Assembly (NCBI GenBank): GCA_910585255.1
Contig: CAJUEI010000006.1
Coordinates: 1-42,883, forward strand
DNA from: an uncultured Lachnospiraceae bacterium
Lineage (GTDB): Bacteria; Bacillota; Clostridia; Lachnospirales; Lachnospiraceae
Direction: 5' to 3'
Length of the DNA stretch: 42,883 nucleotides
Within the stretch, counting starts at the first letter, position 1, and the number at the start of each line of letters is the position of its first letter. The translations under genes and the position numbers were made by a program. The notes under the pieces were generated by a model that did not search any database, had not been told where the DNA came from, and saw only the letters and a list, made by a program, of their open reading frames with translations. This document shows positions 24,680 to 32,458 of this stretch, one piece after another.

Positions 24680-25672
24680 ATGTTATCAACTGATATAGGA
24701 ATTGATTTGGGGACAGCAAGTATTTTGGTCTATGTAAGAGGAAAAGGTGTAGTATTAAAAGAGCCGTCCGTAGTGGCGTTTGATAAAGATACAAATAAGA
24801 TTCGGGCAATTGGAGAAGAAGCACGTTTAATGATTGGACGTACACCGGGAAATATTGTGGCTGTTCGACCACTTCGGCAGGGGGTAATTTCGGATTATAC
24901 TGTAACGGAAAAGATGCTGAAGCATTTTATTCGGAAAGCGTTGGGAAAGAGAACACTGAAGAAACCTCGGATTAGTGTCTGTGTACCCAGTGGTGTAACA
25001 GAAGTGGAGAAAAAAGCGGTAGAGGATGCAACTTATCAGGTAGGGGCACGTGAGGTAGCGATTATTGAAGAACCAATTGCAGCAGCGATTGGTGCCGGAA
25101 TTGATATATCAAAGCCTTGCGGAAATATGATTGTAGATATTGGCGGCGGAACAACGGATATTGCCGTAATCTCTTTAGGAGGAACCGTGGTCAGTACATC
25201 AATTAAAATTGCGGGAGATGATTTTGACGAAGCAATTGTGCGGTATATGCGGAAGAAACATAACCTTTTAATTGGAGAGCGAACGGCAGAGGATATTAAG
25301 ATTAAGATTGGTTCTGCCTATAAGAGAGCAGAGGTTGCTACAATGGATGTGCGTGGGCGAAATTTAGTAACAGGGCTTCCTAAGACGATTACTGTAACAT
25401 CCGAAGAGACGGAGGAGGCTTTGCGGGAAGCGACAGCACAGATTGTAGAGGCCGTGCATAGTGTATTAGAGAAGACTCCTCCTGAACTGGCAGCAGATAT
25501 TGCAGACAGGGGAATTGTTTTAACCGGAGGAGGGTGTCTATTGCAGGGATTAGAGGAATTGATTGAAGAAAAAACCGGGATTAATACCATGACTGCAGAG
25601 GAACCGATGACCGCAGTAGCGATTGGAACAGGGAAGTTTATCGAATTTTTAAGCGGAAAAAGGGATGAATAA
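24680..25672 (+). CDS. mbl: MreB-like actin homologue Mbl
   Basis: The product is 330 residues with actin-fold motifs: phosphate-1 IDLGTASILV (7-16), connect-1, phosphate-2 MIVDIGGGTTDIAVISLGG, adenosine motif IVLTGGGCLLQG. It guides lateral cell-wall synthesis as membrane-bound filaments. I call it Mbl because it is followed by two flagellar rod genes and lies near spoIIID, as in Bacillus (spoIIID-mbl-flhO-flhP). Sequence alone fits MreB too. The start is ATG 24680 after AAAGGAGA; the longer frame to 24638 is not supported. Confidence 0.88.
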   Translation: MLSTDIGIDLGTASILVYVRGKGVVLKEPSVVAFDKDTNKIRAIGEEARLMIGRTPGNIVAVRPLRQGVISDYTVTEKMLKHFIRKALGKRTLKKPRISVCVPSGVTEVEKKAVEDATYQVGAREVAIIEEPIAAAIGAGIDISKPCGNMIVDIGGGTTDIAVISLGGTVVSTSIKIAGDDFDEAIVRYMRKKHNLLIGERTAEDIKIKIGSAYKRAEVATMDVRGRNLVTGLPKTITVTSEETEEALREATAQIVEAVHSVLEKTPPELAADIADRGIVLTGGGCLLQGLEELIEEKTGINTMTAEEPMTAVAIGTGKFIEFLSGKRDE

Positions 25673-25719
25673 GGCAGATTGGGAAAAAGTATTTGTGAAA
25701 CGGCAAGGGAGACAAAGAG

Positions 25720-26487
25720 ATGGTAAGAGGACTATATACAGCCTATACAGGAATGTTGAATCAGCAGTACAGAATGGATACAATTACAAATAATCTTGCG
25801 AATTCTGCTACAACAGGTTATAAAAAAGAGGGTGCTACGGCACAGTCTTTTAATGAGATGATGATTACCAAGTTAAGAGACAGTTCGGAAGGATTTTGGG
25901 ATCGACAGATTGGAACAACGACATTAGGGGTAAAGATTGGAGAAAATTTTACAGATTATACGCAGGGTTCATTAAAAGCGACGGATAATACTTTGGATAT
26001 TGCGATTGCCGGAGAAGGATTTTTTGAGGTTTCTTTTAAAAATAAGGCTGGCGAAGAATCTATGAAATATACAAGAGATGGATCTTTTGCATTGACAAAA
26101 GAGGGCTGGCTGGTGACAAAGGACGGAGACTTTATACAGGGAATTAACGGAAATATTCAGTTGGATACACAGGCAGAATTGGAAATTGATACAACAGGCA
26201 GAATTTTTGAGAACGGCGAAGTAGTGGATCAGATTAAATTGGTAGATTTTGAAGACTATAATTATCTAAGAAAATATGGAGAGAATTTTTATGATCCGAT
26301 AGAGGGAGCCAGACAGAAAAGGGCAGATGCATCCGTTCGGCAGGGATATTTGGAGCAGTCTAATGTCAATGTAATTTCGGAAATGGTTGAGCTGATTACG
26401 ATTGCAAGAGCTTATGAAGCCAATCAGAAGTTTATTCAGACCGCCGATGATACGCTTTCAAAGGATGTAAGTCTGGGTGCTCTGTAG
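25720..26487 (+). CDS. flhO: Flagellar basal-body rod protein, FlhO/FlgF type
   Basis: The product is 255 residues. N-terminal rod motif LYTAYTGMLNQQYRMDTITNNLANSAT and C-terminal VRQGYLEQSNVNVISEMVEL, then ARAYEANQKF, are the two halves of the coiled-coil that flagellar axial proteins share. The middle D1 part (about 100-190) is short. It should form part of the distal rod. AAGGGAG precedes the ATG. It lies 48 bases after mbl and 28 before the next rod gene. Confidence 0.9.
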   Translation: MVRGLYTAYTGMLNQQYRMDTITNNLANSATTGYKKEGATAQSFNEMMITKLRDSSEGFWDRQIGTTTLGVKIGENFTDYTQGSLKATDNTLDIAIAGEGFFEVSFKNKAGEESMKYTRDGSFALTKEGWLVTKDGDFIQGINGNIQLDTQAELEIDTTGRIFENGEVVDQIKLVDFEDYNYLRKYGENFYDPIEGARQKRADASVRQGYLEQSNVNVISEMVELITIARAYEANQKFIQTADDTLSKDVSLGAL

Positions 26488-26514
26488 GATTTTGGATGAG
26501 AGGAGAAAAAAATA

Positions 26515-27327
26515 ATGATGCGTTCACTATGGACTGCTGCTTCCGGTATGAGGACACAGCAGACGACAATTGATGTAATTGCCAATAACCTTGCAAATGT
26601 AAATACGACTTCTTATAAGAGAGAGGCGGCGGAGTTTAAATCTCTGCTCTATCAGAGTATTCAAAGTAAAACGACTTCTTCGAATGGAGAGCAGAAGCCG
26701 ATTGATGCACAGATTGGACTTGGTGTACGGAATTCTTCTGTTTCGACCGCTTTTCGTCAGGGACCAGTACAGCCAAGTGACGGTGTATGGGATTTTGCAA
26801 TTCAGGGAAACGGATTTTTCCGGGTGAGAGGAGAAGACGGTGAAATCTATTATACCAGAAACGGAAAGTTTCAGATGGCGGTTGCCAACAGTGGAAATAT
26901 GCTGGCTACGGCAGAGGGACTTCCGGTATTAGATACCAATGGAGCTTCGATTTTATTTGATTCTACCATTGATACAGCAAAGTTAATTATTACAGAGGAT
27001 GGTACTTTCTGCTATCCAGATGAAGAAAATAATCCGAAGCCGCTTGGAATTCGTATTGGTTTAGTACAGTTCACCAATCCAGGAGGTCTGGTAAAAACTG
27101 GGGATAGTATGTATCAGGTTTCCCCTGCTTCTGGAGAACCAGTATTGGAGTCTTCCGGGAATGTAAAGACAAGCAGGATTTCACAGGGGTATTTAGAGGC
27201 GTCAAATGTACAGGTTGTAGATGAGATGGTAGATATGATTATTGCACAGCGTGCCTATGAGATGAATTCAAAAGCAATCACCACTTCGGATGAGATGCTT
27301 GGACAGGCAAACCAGCTGAAGCGGTAA
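26515..27327 (+). CDS. flhP: Flagellar rod protein, FlhP/FlgG type
   Basis: The product is 270 residues. LWTAASGMRTQQTTIDVIANNLANVNT at the N-terminus and GYLEASNVQVVDEMVDMIIAQRAYEMNSK at the C-terminus match the FlgG family closely. It forms the distal rod that joins the hook. AGGAG lies before a double ATG. It is in an operon with the FlgF-like gene and the rod-binding protein gene that follows after 14 bases. Confidence 0.92.
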   Translation: MMRSLWTAASGMRTQQTTIDVIANNLANVNTTSYKREAAEFKSLLYQSIQSKTTSSNGEQKPIDAQIGLGVRNSSVSTAFRQGPVQPSDGVWDFAIQGNGFFRVRGEDGEIYYTRNGKFQMAVANSGNMLATAEGLPVLDTNGASILFDSTIDTAKLIITEDGTFCYPDEENNPKPLGIRIGLVQFTNPGGLVKTGDSMYQVSPASGEPVLESSGNVKTSRISQGYLEASNVQVVDEMVDMIIAQRAYEMNSKAITTSDEMLGQANQLKR

Positions 27328-27340
27328 AGGGGGATAGAGA

Positions 27341-27703
27341 ATGTCGGCAGTAGATAGCTTAACAGGATTTGGAAATTCTTATCTTGATACAGTTAAACAA
27401 AACAGTGTTTCTTCTGCAGAAAATGCAGCATCAAAAGATTATAGTTCTGCTACGGATAGAGAGCTTTTGGACGCCTGCAAAGAGTTTGAAACGTATTTTG
27501 TAGAGCAGATGTTTAAGGCGATGAGAGCAACGGTACATAAAGAAGATTCTTCGGAGTCTTCTTATACAGATATGTTTGAAGATAATTTATACCAAGAATA
27601 TGCAAAAAATGCAGCGGATTCCGGGCAGCTGGGATTGGCTCAGACGCTGTATGAGCAGATGAAAAGGACGTATGAATTAGAAGAAGGAAAAGAATCAGAA
27701 TAA
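27341..27703 (+). CDS. flgJ: Rod-binding protein (FlgJ N-terminal domain only)
   Basis: The product is 120 residues. Residues 40-110 (LLDACKEFETYFVEQMFKAMRATV, then YTDMFEDNLYQEYAKNAADSGQLGLAQTLYEQM) match the Rod-binding domain of FlgJ. The C-terminal muramidase domain of the proteobacterial protein is absent, as in most Firmicutes. It should cap or scaffold rod assembly; wall cutting must come from another enzyme. It is last in the rod operon, before a hairpin at 27716-27750. Confidence 0.85.
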   Translation: MSAVDSLTGFGNSYLDTVKQNSVSSAENAASKDYSSATDRELLDACKEFETYFVEQMFKAMRATVHKEDSSESSYTDMFEDNLYQEYAKNAADSGQLGLAQTLYEQMKRTYELEEGKESE

Positions 27704-27715
27704 AACAGATGCAGA

Positions 27716-27750
27716 GGGCAGTGCCGAATTGAGAAATTCCGGCATTGCCC
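27716..27750 (+). terminator. Strong hairpin between rod operon and recD2
   Basis: GGGCAGTGCCG pairs with CGGCATTGCCC (one G-U); the stem continues through AATT/AATT to a GAGA loop. Only a weak T stretch follows, so it may attenuate instead of terminate. Confidence 0.5.
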
Positions 27751-27795
27751 GTGTTTGCATTAAAAAAGGGCAGTCTGCATCAGGTGGGAGTAAAC

Positions 27796-30039
27796 ATGGC
27801 GGTAGTAGAAGGATATGTAGAAAAGATTGTATTTCGCAACAGCGATAATGGCTATACAGTATTCCATCTTTCTTCTAAGGGAGAGGAAATTACCTGTGTG
27901 GGAACGTTCCAGCTGATTGCAGAGGGGGAATGTTTAGAAATAAAAGGTGAATTTACAACACATACGCTTTATGGTGAACAGCTTCGAGTGGAGACCTATG
28001 AGGTAAAAGCACCAGAAGATACGGTAGCGATTGAGCGTTATCTTGGCTCTGGAGCGATTAAGGGACTTGGGGCGGTGATGGCGGCACGAATTGTAAAGCG
28101 GTTTAAAAAGGATACATTTCGAATTATCGAGGAAGAGCCAGAGCGGCTGACCGAGATAAAGGGAATTAGTGAAAAGAAGGCAAGGGAGATTGCTTCCCAG
28201 ATGGAAGAAAAAAAGGATATGCGGAAAGCGATGATTTTTCTTCAGGAGTATGGTATTACTTCTGCACTTGCCGTAAAGATCTATAACCAATATGGTCCAA
28301 AAGTTTATCAGATCTTAAAGCAGAATCCCTATCAGTTAGCGGATGATATTAAAGGAGTCGGATTTCGGATTGCAGATGAGATTGCTATTCGTGGCGGAAT
28401 TCATGCAGATTCAGATTTTCGTATCCGCAGCGGGATTTTATATGTACTTTTTAAGGCAACTGGTTCAGGGCACGTTTATCTGCCGTTCGATCAGCTTTTT
28501 TCTACTACGAAAGATCTTCTGGGAATTGATTTGCCTTCGATTGAGCAGCATGTAATGGATCTGGCGATTGATAAACGGGTAGTGATGAAAGAAAAAGATG
28601 GTCAGAAAATCGTGTTTGGTGCCAGCTATTATTATATGGAATTAAATGTGGCAAGGATGTTATACGATCTGGATTTAAAGACAGAAGCAGAAGAGACAGA
28701 CGTCTATCAAAAGTTGAAATATATTGAAAAAGAAACCGGGACAGAGTTAGATCCTATGCAGAAAAAGGCAGTTTACGAGGCGGTAAAAAACGGATTATTT
28801 ATCTTAACCGGAGGACCGGGAACCGGAAAAACGACTACTATCAATGCTATGATCCGCTACTTTGAATCACTGGGGCAGGAGATTTTTTTGGCGGCACCGA
28901 CTGGAAGGGCAGCAAAGCGGATGACAGAAGCAACCGGGTGTGAGGCAAAGACGATTCATCGCTTATTAGAGTTAAATGGCGGAGCAGATGAGACAGGGAA
29001 GACGGCTGTATTTGAAAGAAATGAGCAGAATCCGTTAGAGTGTGATGTAATTATTATTGATGAAGTTTCTATGGTAGATATCAGTTTGATGAATTCTCTG
29101 TTAAAGGCAGTGCCAATAGGAACACGATTAATTTTAGTGGGGGATGTCAATCAGCTTCCCAGCGTAGGACCGGGCAATGTACTGCGGGATATTATTGCAT
29201 CTAAACAGTTTCCGGTAGTCAGTTTAAAGAAAATTTTTCGGCAGGCAATACAGAGTGATATTGTTCTCAATGCCCATAAGATAAACGAAGGAATTCCGGT
29301 TATGCTGGATAATAAAAGTAGGGATTTTCTTTTTTTAAAAAGGGAAGATGCCAATACGATTATCAGTGCCATGATTACTTTGATGCAGAAAAAACTTCCT
29401 GACTATGTTCATGCAAAAGAGTATGAGATACAGGTATTGACTCCTATGCGGAAGGGGCTATTGGGGGTAGAGCGGTTAAATACGATTTTGCAGGAGTACT
29501 TAAATCCGCCGGATTTTGATAAAAAAGAAAAGGAATATGGAGCCGGAAAATATCGGGAAGGCGATAAGGTCATGCAGATTAAAAATAATTATCAGATGGA
29601 GTGGGAAATTCGAACCAAAAGCGGAATTCCGATAGAAAAGGGACTTGGTATTTTTAACGGAGATACAGGAATAATAAGAGAGATTAATTCTTTTGCAGAA
29701 CAGATAACGGTAGAATTTGATGAGAGGCGTTTCGTAGAGTATAGCTTTAAACAGTTAGAGGAATTAGAGCTTGCATATGCCATTACGATTCATAAGTCAC
29801 AGGGAAGTGAATATCCGGCTGTGGTAATTCCTCTTTTAACAGGACCGCAGATGCTGATGAGCCGGAATCTTTTATATACAGCAGTTACTCGTGCTAAGAA
29901 GTGTGTCTGTCTGGTAGGGAGTGCAGATACCTTTTATGAAATGGCAGGGAATGAGCGGGAGCAGAAGCGTTATTCTGGTCTCCGGGAGCGGATACTTGAG
30001 ATAGCAGATAGCAGAAATCAGATAGCGGCAAGAGATTAA
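27796..30039 (+). CDS. recD2: ATP-dependent DNA helicase RecD2
   Basis: The product is 747 residues. The N-terminal OB part (VEGYVEKIVFRNSDNGYTVF) and helix-hairpin-helix region (IKGLGAVMAARIVKRF, LTEIKGISEKKA) are typical of the RecBC-independent RecD2 type. SF1B helicase motifs follow: Walker A LTGGPGTGKTTT (about 337-348), DEVSM, GDVNQLPSVGPG, and the C-terminal UvrD-like ITIHKSQGSEYPAVV and LLYTAVTRAK. It unwinds DNA 5'-3' in repair. The start is ATG 27796 after GGTGGGAG; an earlier TTG would overlap the hairpin. Confidence 0.94.
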   Translation: MAVVEGYVEKIVFRNSDNGYTVFHLSSKGEEITCVGTFQLIAEGECLEIKGEFTTHTLYGEQLRVETYEVKAPEDTVAIERYLGSGAIKGLGAVMAARIVKRFKKDTFRIIEEEPERLTEIKGISEKKAREIASQMEEKKDMRKAMIFLQEYGITSALAVKIYNQYGPKVYQILKQNPYQLADDIKGVGFRIADEIAIRGGIHADSDFRIRSGILYVLFKATGSGHVYLPFDQLFSTTKDLLGIDLPSIEQHVMDLAIDKRVVMKEKDGQKIVFGASYYYMELNVARMLYDLDLKTEAEETDVYQKLKYIEKETGTELDPMQKKAVYEAVKNGLFILTGGPGTGKTTTINAMIRYFESLGQEIFLAAPTGRAAKRMTEATGCEAKTIHRLLELNGGADETGKTAVFERNEQNPLECDVIIIDEVSMVDISLMNSLLKAVPIGTRLILVGDVNQLPSVGPGNVLRDIIASKQFPVVSLKKIFRQAIQSDIVLNAHKINEGIPVMLDNKSRDFLFLKREDANTIISAMITLMQKKLPDYVHAKEYEIQVLTPMRKGLLGVERLNTILQEYLNPPDFDKKEKEYGAGKYREGDKVMQIKNNYQMEWEIRTKSGIPIEKGLGIFNGDTGIIREINSFAEQITVEFDERRFVEYSFKQLEELELAYAITIHKSQGSEYPAVVIPLLTGPQMLMSRNLLYTAVTRAKKCVCLVGSADTFYEMAGNEREQKRYSGLRERILEIADSRNQIAARD

Positions 30040-30133
30040 TAAATAAATTAAGAAATAAATAAAGAATTAATAAGGGGAACGGAGGAGACATATAATAAAA
30101 GAAGAACAGAAAAGCAGAATAGCAGAGGGGTTA

Positions 30134-30838
30134 TTGTCGTTACTGTATCCAAGGCACTGTCCAGTATGCCATGGAATTGTTGCACCGAAAGGGGAAATGA
30201 TTTGTACTTCCTGTAGAAAGCGGCTGACGCCGATTTTTGAGCCACGCTGTAAAAAGTGCGGCAAGCCTCTTTCAAAAGAAAAAGAAGAGCAGGAATACTG
30301 TTATGACTGTAAAACGAAAAAACATGATTATAAGGAGGGAATGGCACTTTATCCTTACAATGATGTGATGCAGAAGTCGATAGCATATTTTAAGTTTCAA
30401 AACCGCAGGGAATATGCAAGGGCGTATGCAGAGGAAATCAATAGACATTTGGGAAAGCGGCTGCTTTGTTGGGAAGCGGATTGTATGATTCCGGTTCCGA
30501 TTCATAAAAAGAAGCAGATAAGCAGGGGGTTTAATCAGGCAGAGGTACTTGCAAAAGAAATTTCTCGGATCAGTTCTATTCCGGTGGATACCGATCTTTT
30601 AAAGAGAGTTCGGAAAACTCTTCCACAGAAGGAATTAAATGACGAAGAAAGAAGAAAAAATCTGATAAATGCTTTTCAAATCGAAAAAAAAGGTGTAAAA
30701 TATAAGAAGATCATACTAGTGGATGATATCTATACAACAGGGAGTACGATAGATGCTTGTTCAAGGGTTCTAAAAGCGGCAGGAATACAGGAGATTTATT
30801 TTCTTAGTCTCTGTATCGGCATAGGATATGAAGGATAA
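30134..30838 (+). CDS. comF: ComF-family phosphoribosyltransferase-like protein
   Basis: The product is 234 residues. Zinc-finger cysteines lie in CPVCHG, CTSC, CKKCG and CYDC (about 8-60). The PRTase fold has IILVDDIYTTGST (about 194-206), the PRPP loop. In Bacillus, ComFC aids DNA uptake. The gene order comF-yvyF-flg is conserved. The start is uncertain: TTG 30134 has GAGGGG only three bases upstream. The strong GGAGGAG at 30081-30087 points to an in-frame AUA at 30092 or 30095, which would restore the usual N-terminal helix. Confidence 0.85.
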   Translation: MSLLYPRHCPVCHGIVAPKGEMICTSCRKRLTPIFEPRCKKCGKPLSKEKEEQEYCYDCKTKKHDYKEGMALYPYNDVMQKSIAYFKFQNRREYARAYAEEINRHLGKRLLCWEADCMIPVPIHKKKQISRGFNQAEVLAKEISRISSIPVDTDLLKRVRKTLPQKELNDEERRKNLINAFQIEKKGVKYKKIILVDDIYTTGSTIDACSRVLKAAGIQEIYFLSLCIGIGYEG

Positions 30839-30885
30839 TCAAGCTCTATCTAAGTGCAGACATTAGTAGAAACGGAGGAGAAGGT

Positions 30886-31290
30886 ATGAGTTTTGATTTA
30901 ACGAATTGCAGAAGGTGTGGGCGTTTATTTCACAGAATCAATCGACCGATATGCCCGGATTGTGAAAAGGCATTGGAAGAGAAGTATCAGGAGGTAAAAC
31001 AATATATTCGGGAGCATGAAAATGTTACGATTGTAGAGGTATCTAAAGCAACAGATGTAAGTGTGGAACAGATTAAAAAGTGGGTAAGAGAGGAGCGGTT
31101 ATATTTTCAGGATCCGAATGCTTCTGGAATTCAGTGTCTAAGGTGTGGGGTGCCGATTGCAAAAGGAAAGTATTGTCCGAAGTGTGCGGATAAACTTTCA
31201 AATCAGTTTGAAGCTACTATACATAAAGAGAAAGAGCCAGAACCAGAGGTAAAAAAAGAAGGAAATAAAATGCGGTTCTTTGATACATAA
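30886..31290 (+). CDS. yvyF: YvyF-like flagellar operon zinc-ribbon/HTH protein
   Basis: The product is 134 residues. An N-terminal zinc ribbon (CRRCGRLF ... CPDC), a MerR-like helix-turn-helix (NVTIVEVSKATDVSVEQIKKWVREERLYF, about 46-73) and a second ribbon (CLRCGVPIAKGKYCPKC) give the YvyF domain order. The function is not established; it is always near flgM. AGGAGAAGG precedes the ATG. The usual Bacillus order comFC-yvyF-flgM is interrupted here by a dispersed repeat and a terminator. Confidence 0.85.
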   Translation: MSFDLTNCRRCGRLFHRINRPICPDCEKALEEKYQEVKQYIREHENVTIVEVSKATDVSVEQIKKWVREERLYFQDPNASGIQCLRCGVPIAKGKYCPKCADKLSNQFEATIHKEKEPEPEVKKEGNKMRFFDT

Positions 31291-31333
31291 GCAGACAGGA
31301 TTGTATTGGGTAAAAATAGAGAGGAAAAAGATT

Positions 31334-31380
31334 TTAACCTCATCAAGGAAGTAGCGAAGCGGATTGCGAATTTCTTTTGA
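31334..31380 (+). repeat. Dispersed repeat, short copy 2
   Basis: TTTAACCTCATCAAGGAAG continues directly into TAGCGAAGCGGATTGCGAAT, the same two halves that flank the structured core at 17241-17363, here without the core. Confidence 0.7.
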
Positions 31381-31396
31381 CTAAAATAGAAAAAAA

Positions 31397-31431
31397 GTGA
31401 AGGTATTCTTTGGGGATATCTTCACTTTTTT
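31397..31431 (+). terminator. Terminator after yvyF
   Basis: GTGAAG/CTTCAC stem (31397-31402 with 31420-31425), extended by GTAT/ATAT-like pairing, then six T. An A-run on the left makes it potentially bidirectional. Confidence 0.8.
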
Positions 31432-31442
31432 GTGTGATACTC

Positions 31443-31469
31443 TAATGTAAATTTCAAAAAATCCGATAT
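31443..31469 (+). promoter_or_regulatory. Sigma-D (sigma-28) type promoter before flgN
   Basis: TAAT, 15 bases, TCCGATAT. The flagellar sigma consensus is TAAA-N15-GCCGATAT. It is placed 30 bases before the flgN start, where a late flagellar promoter is expected. Confidence 0.6.
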
Positions 31470-31499
31470 TATAGGCAGAAGTACAAAGGAGAGGTTGCT

Positions 31500-32018
31500 A
31501 TGGCAAGTTTGATTGATGAATTAATTCAAACACTGGAAAAAGAAAATGCAGCTTATCAGGAATTGCATGTATTGTCAACGCAAAAAACGGATATTATTGT
31601 AAAAGGTGATATTCAAGCATTAACTGATATTGTGGAGAGGGAACAGATTCTTATGACGAATCGGGTTCAGCCTTTGGAGAAAAAGAGACGTGAGTGTACC
31701 AATGATATTGCTACGGTCATTAATCGTAAACCGGAGGATCTGACATTAAGTAAGCTGATTGAGCTGATGGGTGGGCAGCCGGAAACACAGAAGCGGTTAT
31801 CCGAGGTTCGGGACAGATTACAGAAGACGATGAAACAGATGGCAAAGGTAAATGATATGAATAAAGTACTTCTAAAGGAATCTTTGGAGTTAGTGGAATT
31901 TGATATTAATTTATTCAATAGTATGCGGCAAGCTCCGCTTACTGCAAATTATGACAAAAATGCTTATAATGTGGGAGAACATATGCGGGTTCCCCGGGCA
32001 TTTGATAAGTCGCAATAA
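31500..32018 (+). CDS. flgN: FlgN-family export chaperone
   Basis: The product is 172 residues, nearly all helical, with a long coiled coil (about 5-150) and the FlgN pattern LIDELIQTLEKENAAYQEL. It keeps FlgK and FlgL unfolded for export, and those genes follow. GGAGAGG precedes the ATG and the sigma-D-like promoter precedes that. Here flgN comes before flgM; in Bacillus the order is flgM-yvyG(flgN)-flgK. Confidence 0.85.
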   Translation: MASLIDELIQTLEKENAAYQELHVLSTQKTDIIVKGDIQALTDIVEREQILMTNRVQPLEKKRRECTNDIATVINRKPEDLTLSKLIELMGGQPETQKRLSEVRDRLQKTMKQMAKVNDMNKVLLKESLELVEFDINLFNSMRQAPLTANYDKNAYNVGEHMRVPRAFDKSQ

Positions 32019-32067
32019 AAGACATCAGGCAGAGAGGATAGTCTGGTGAAAGAAGGAGGAAACGGAT

Positions 32068-32352
32068 ATGAGGATTGATGCATATAGCCAGATAGGTCAG
32101 CTTTATCAGACTACACGCAAGACAAAAGTGCAGGCAGCAGGAAAGACAGCGGCGACAAAGGATGAATTGCATATTTCCCACGCAGGAAGAGATTATCAGA
32201 TTGCAAAGCAGGCAGTTGCACAGGCATCTGATATCCGCGAAGACAGAGTTGCAGCGATTAAGGCAGGCATGGAAGCAGGAACTTATCAGGTAAGCAACAG
32301 AAGTTTTGCGGAAAAGCTGATAGAGGAATATGATAAATATACGATGTTTTAA
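32068..32352 (+). CDS. flgM: Anti-sigma-28 factor FlgM
   Basis: The product is 94 residues. The C-terminal half, RVAAIKAGMEAGTYQVSNRSFAEKLI, is the sigma-binding segment of FlgM. The N-terminus is typically disordered and starts MRID. It holds sigma-D inactive until the hook is complete and FlgM is exported. AAGGAGG precedes the ATG. It lies 49 bases after flgN and 106 before flgK, in the same unit. Confidence 0.92.
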   Translation: MRIDAYSQIGQLYQTTRKTKVQAAGKTAATKDELHISHAGRDYQIAKQAVAQASDIREDRVAAIKAGMEAGTYQVSNRSFAEKLIEEYDKYTMF

Positions 32353-32458
32353 AAAATAGAAACAGGCGGCACAGTTTCCTGCGGTTTTTAAGGAGACAAG
32401 AAAAACGACAGGATAGTTGTGCTGATGAAAAGGATAGGATTAGGAAAGGAAGGGTGTT

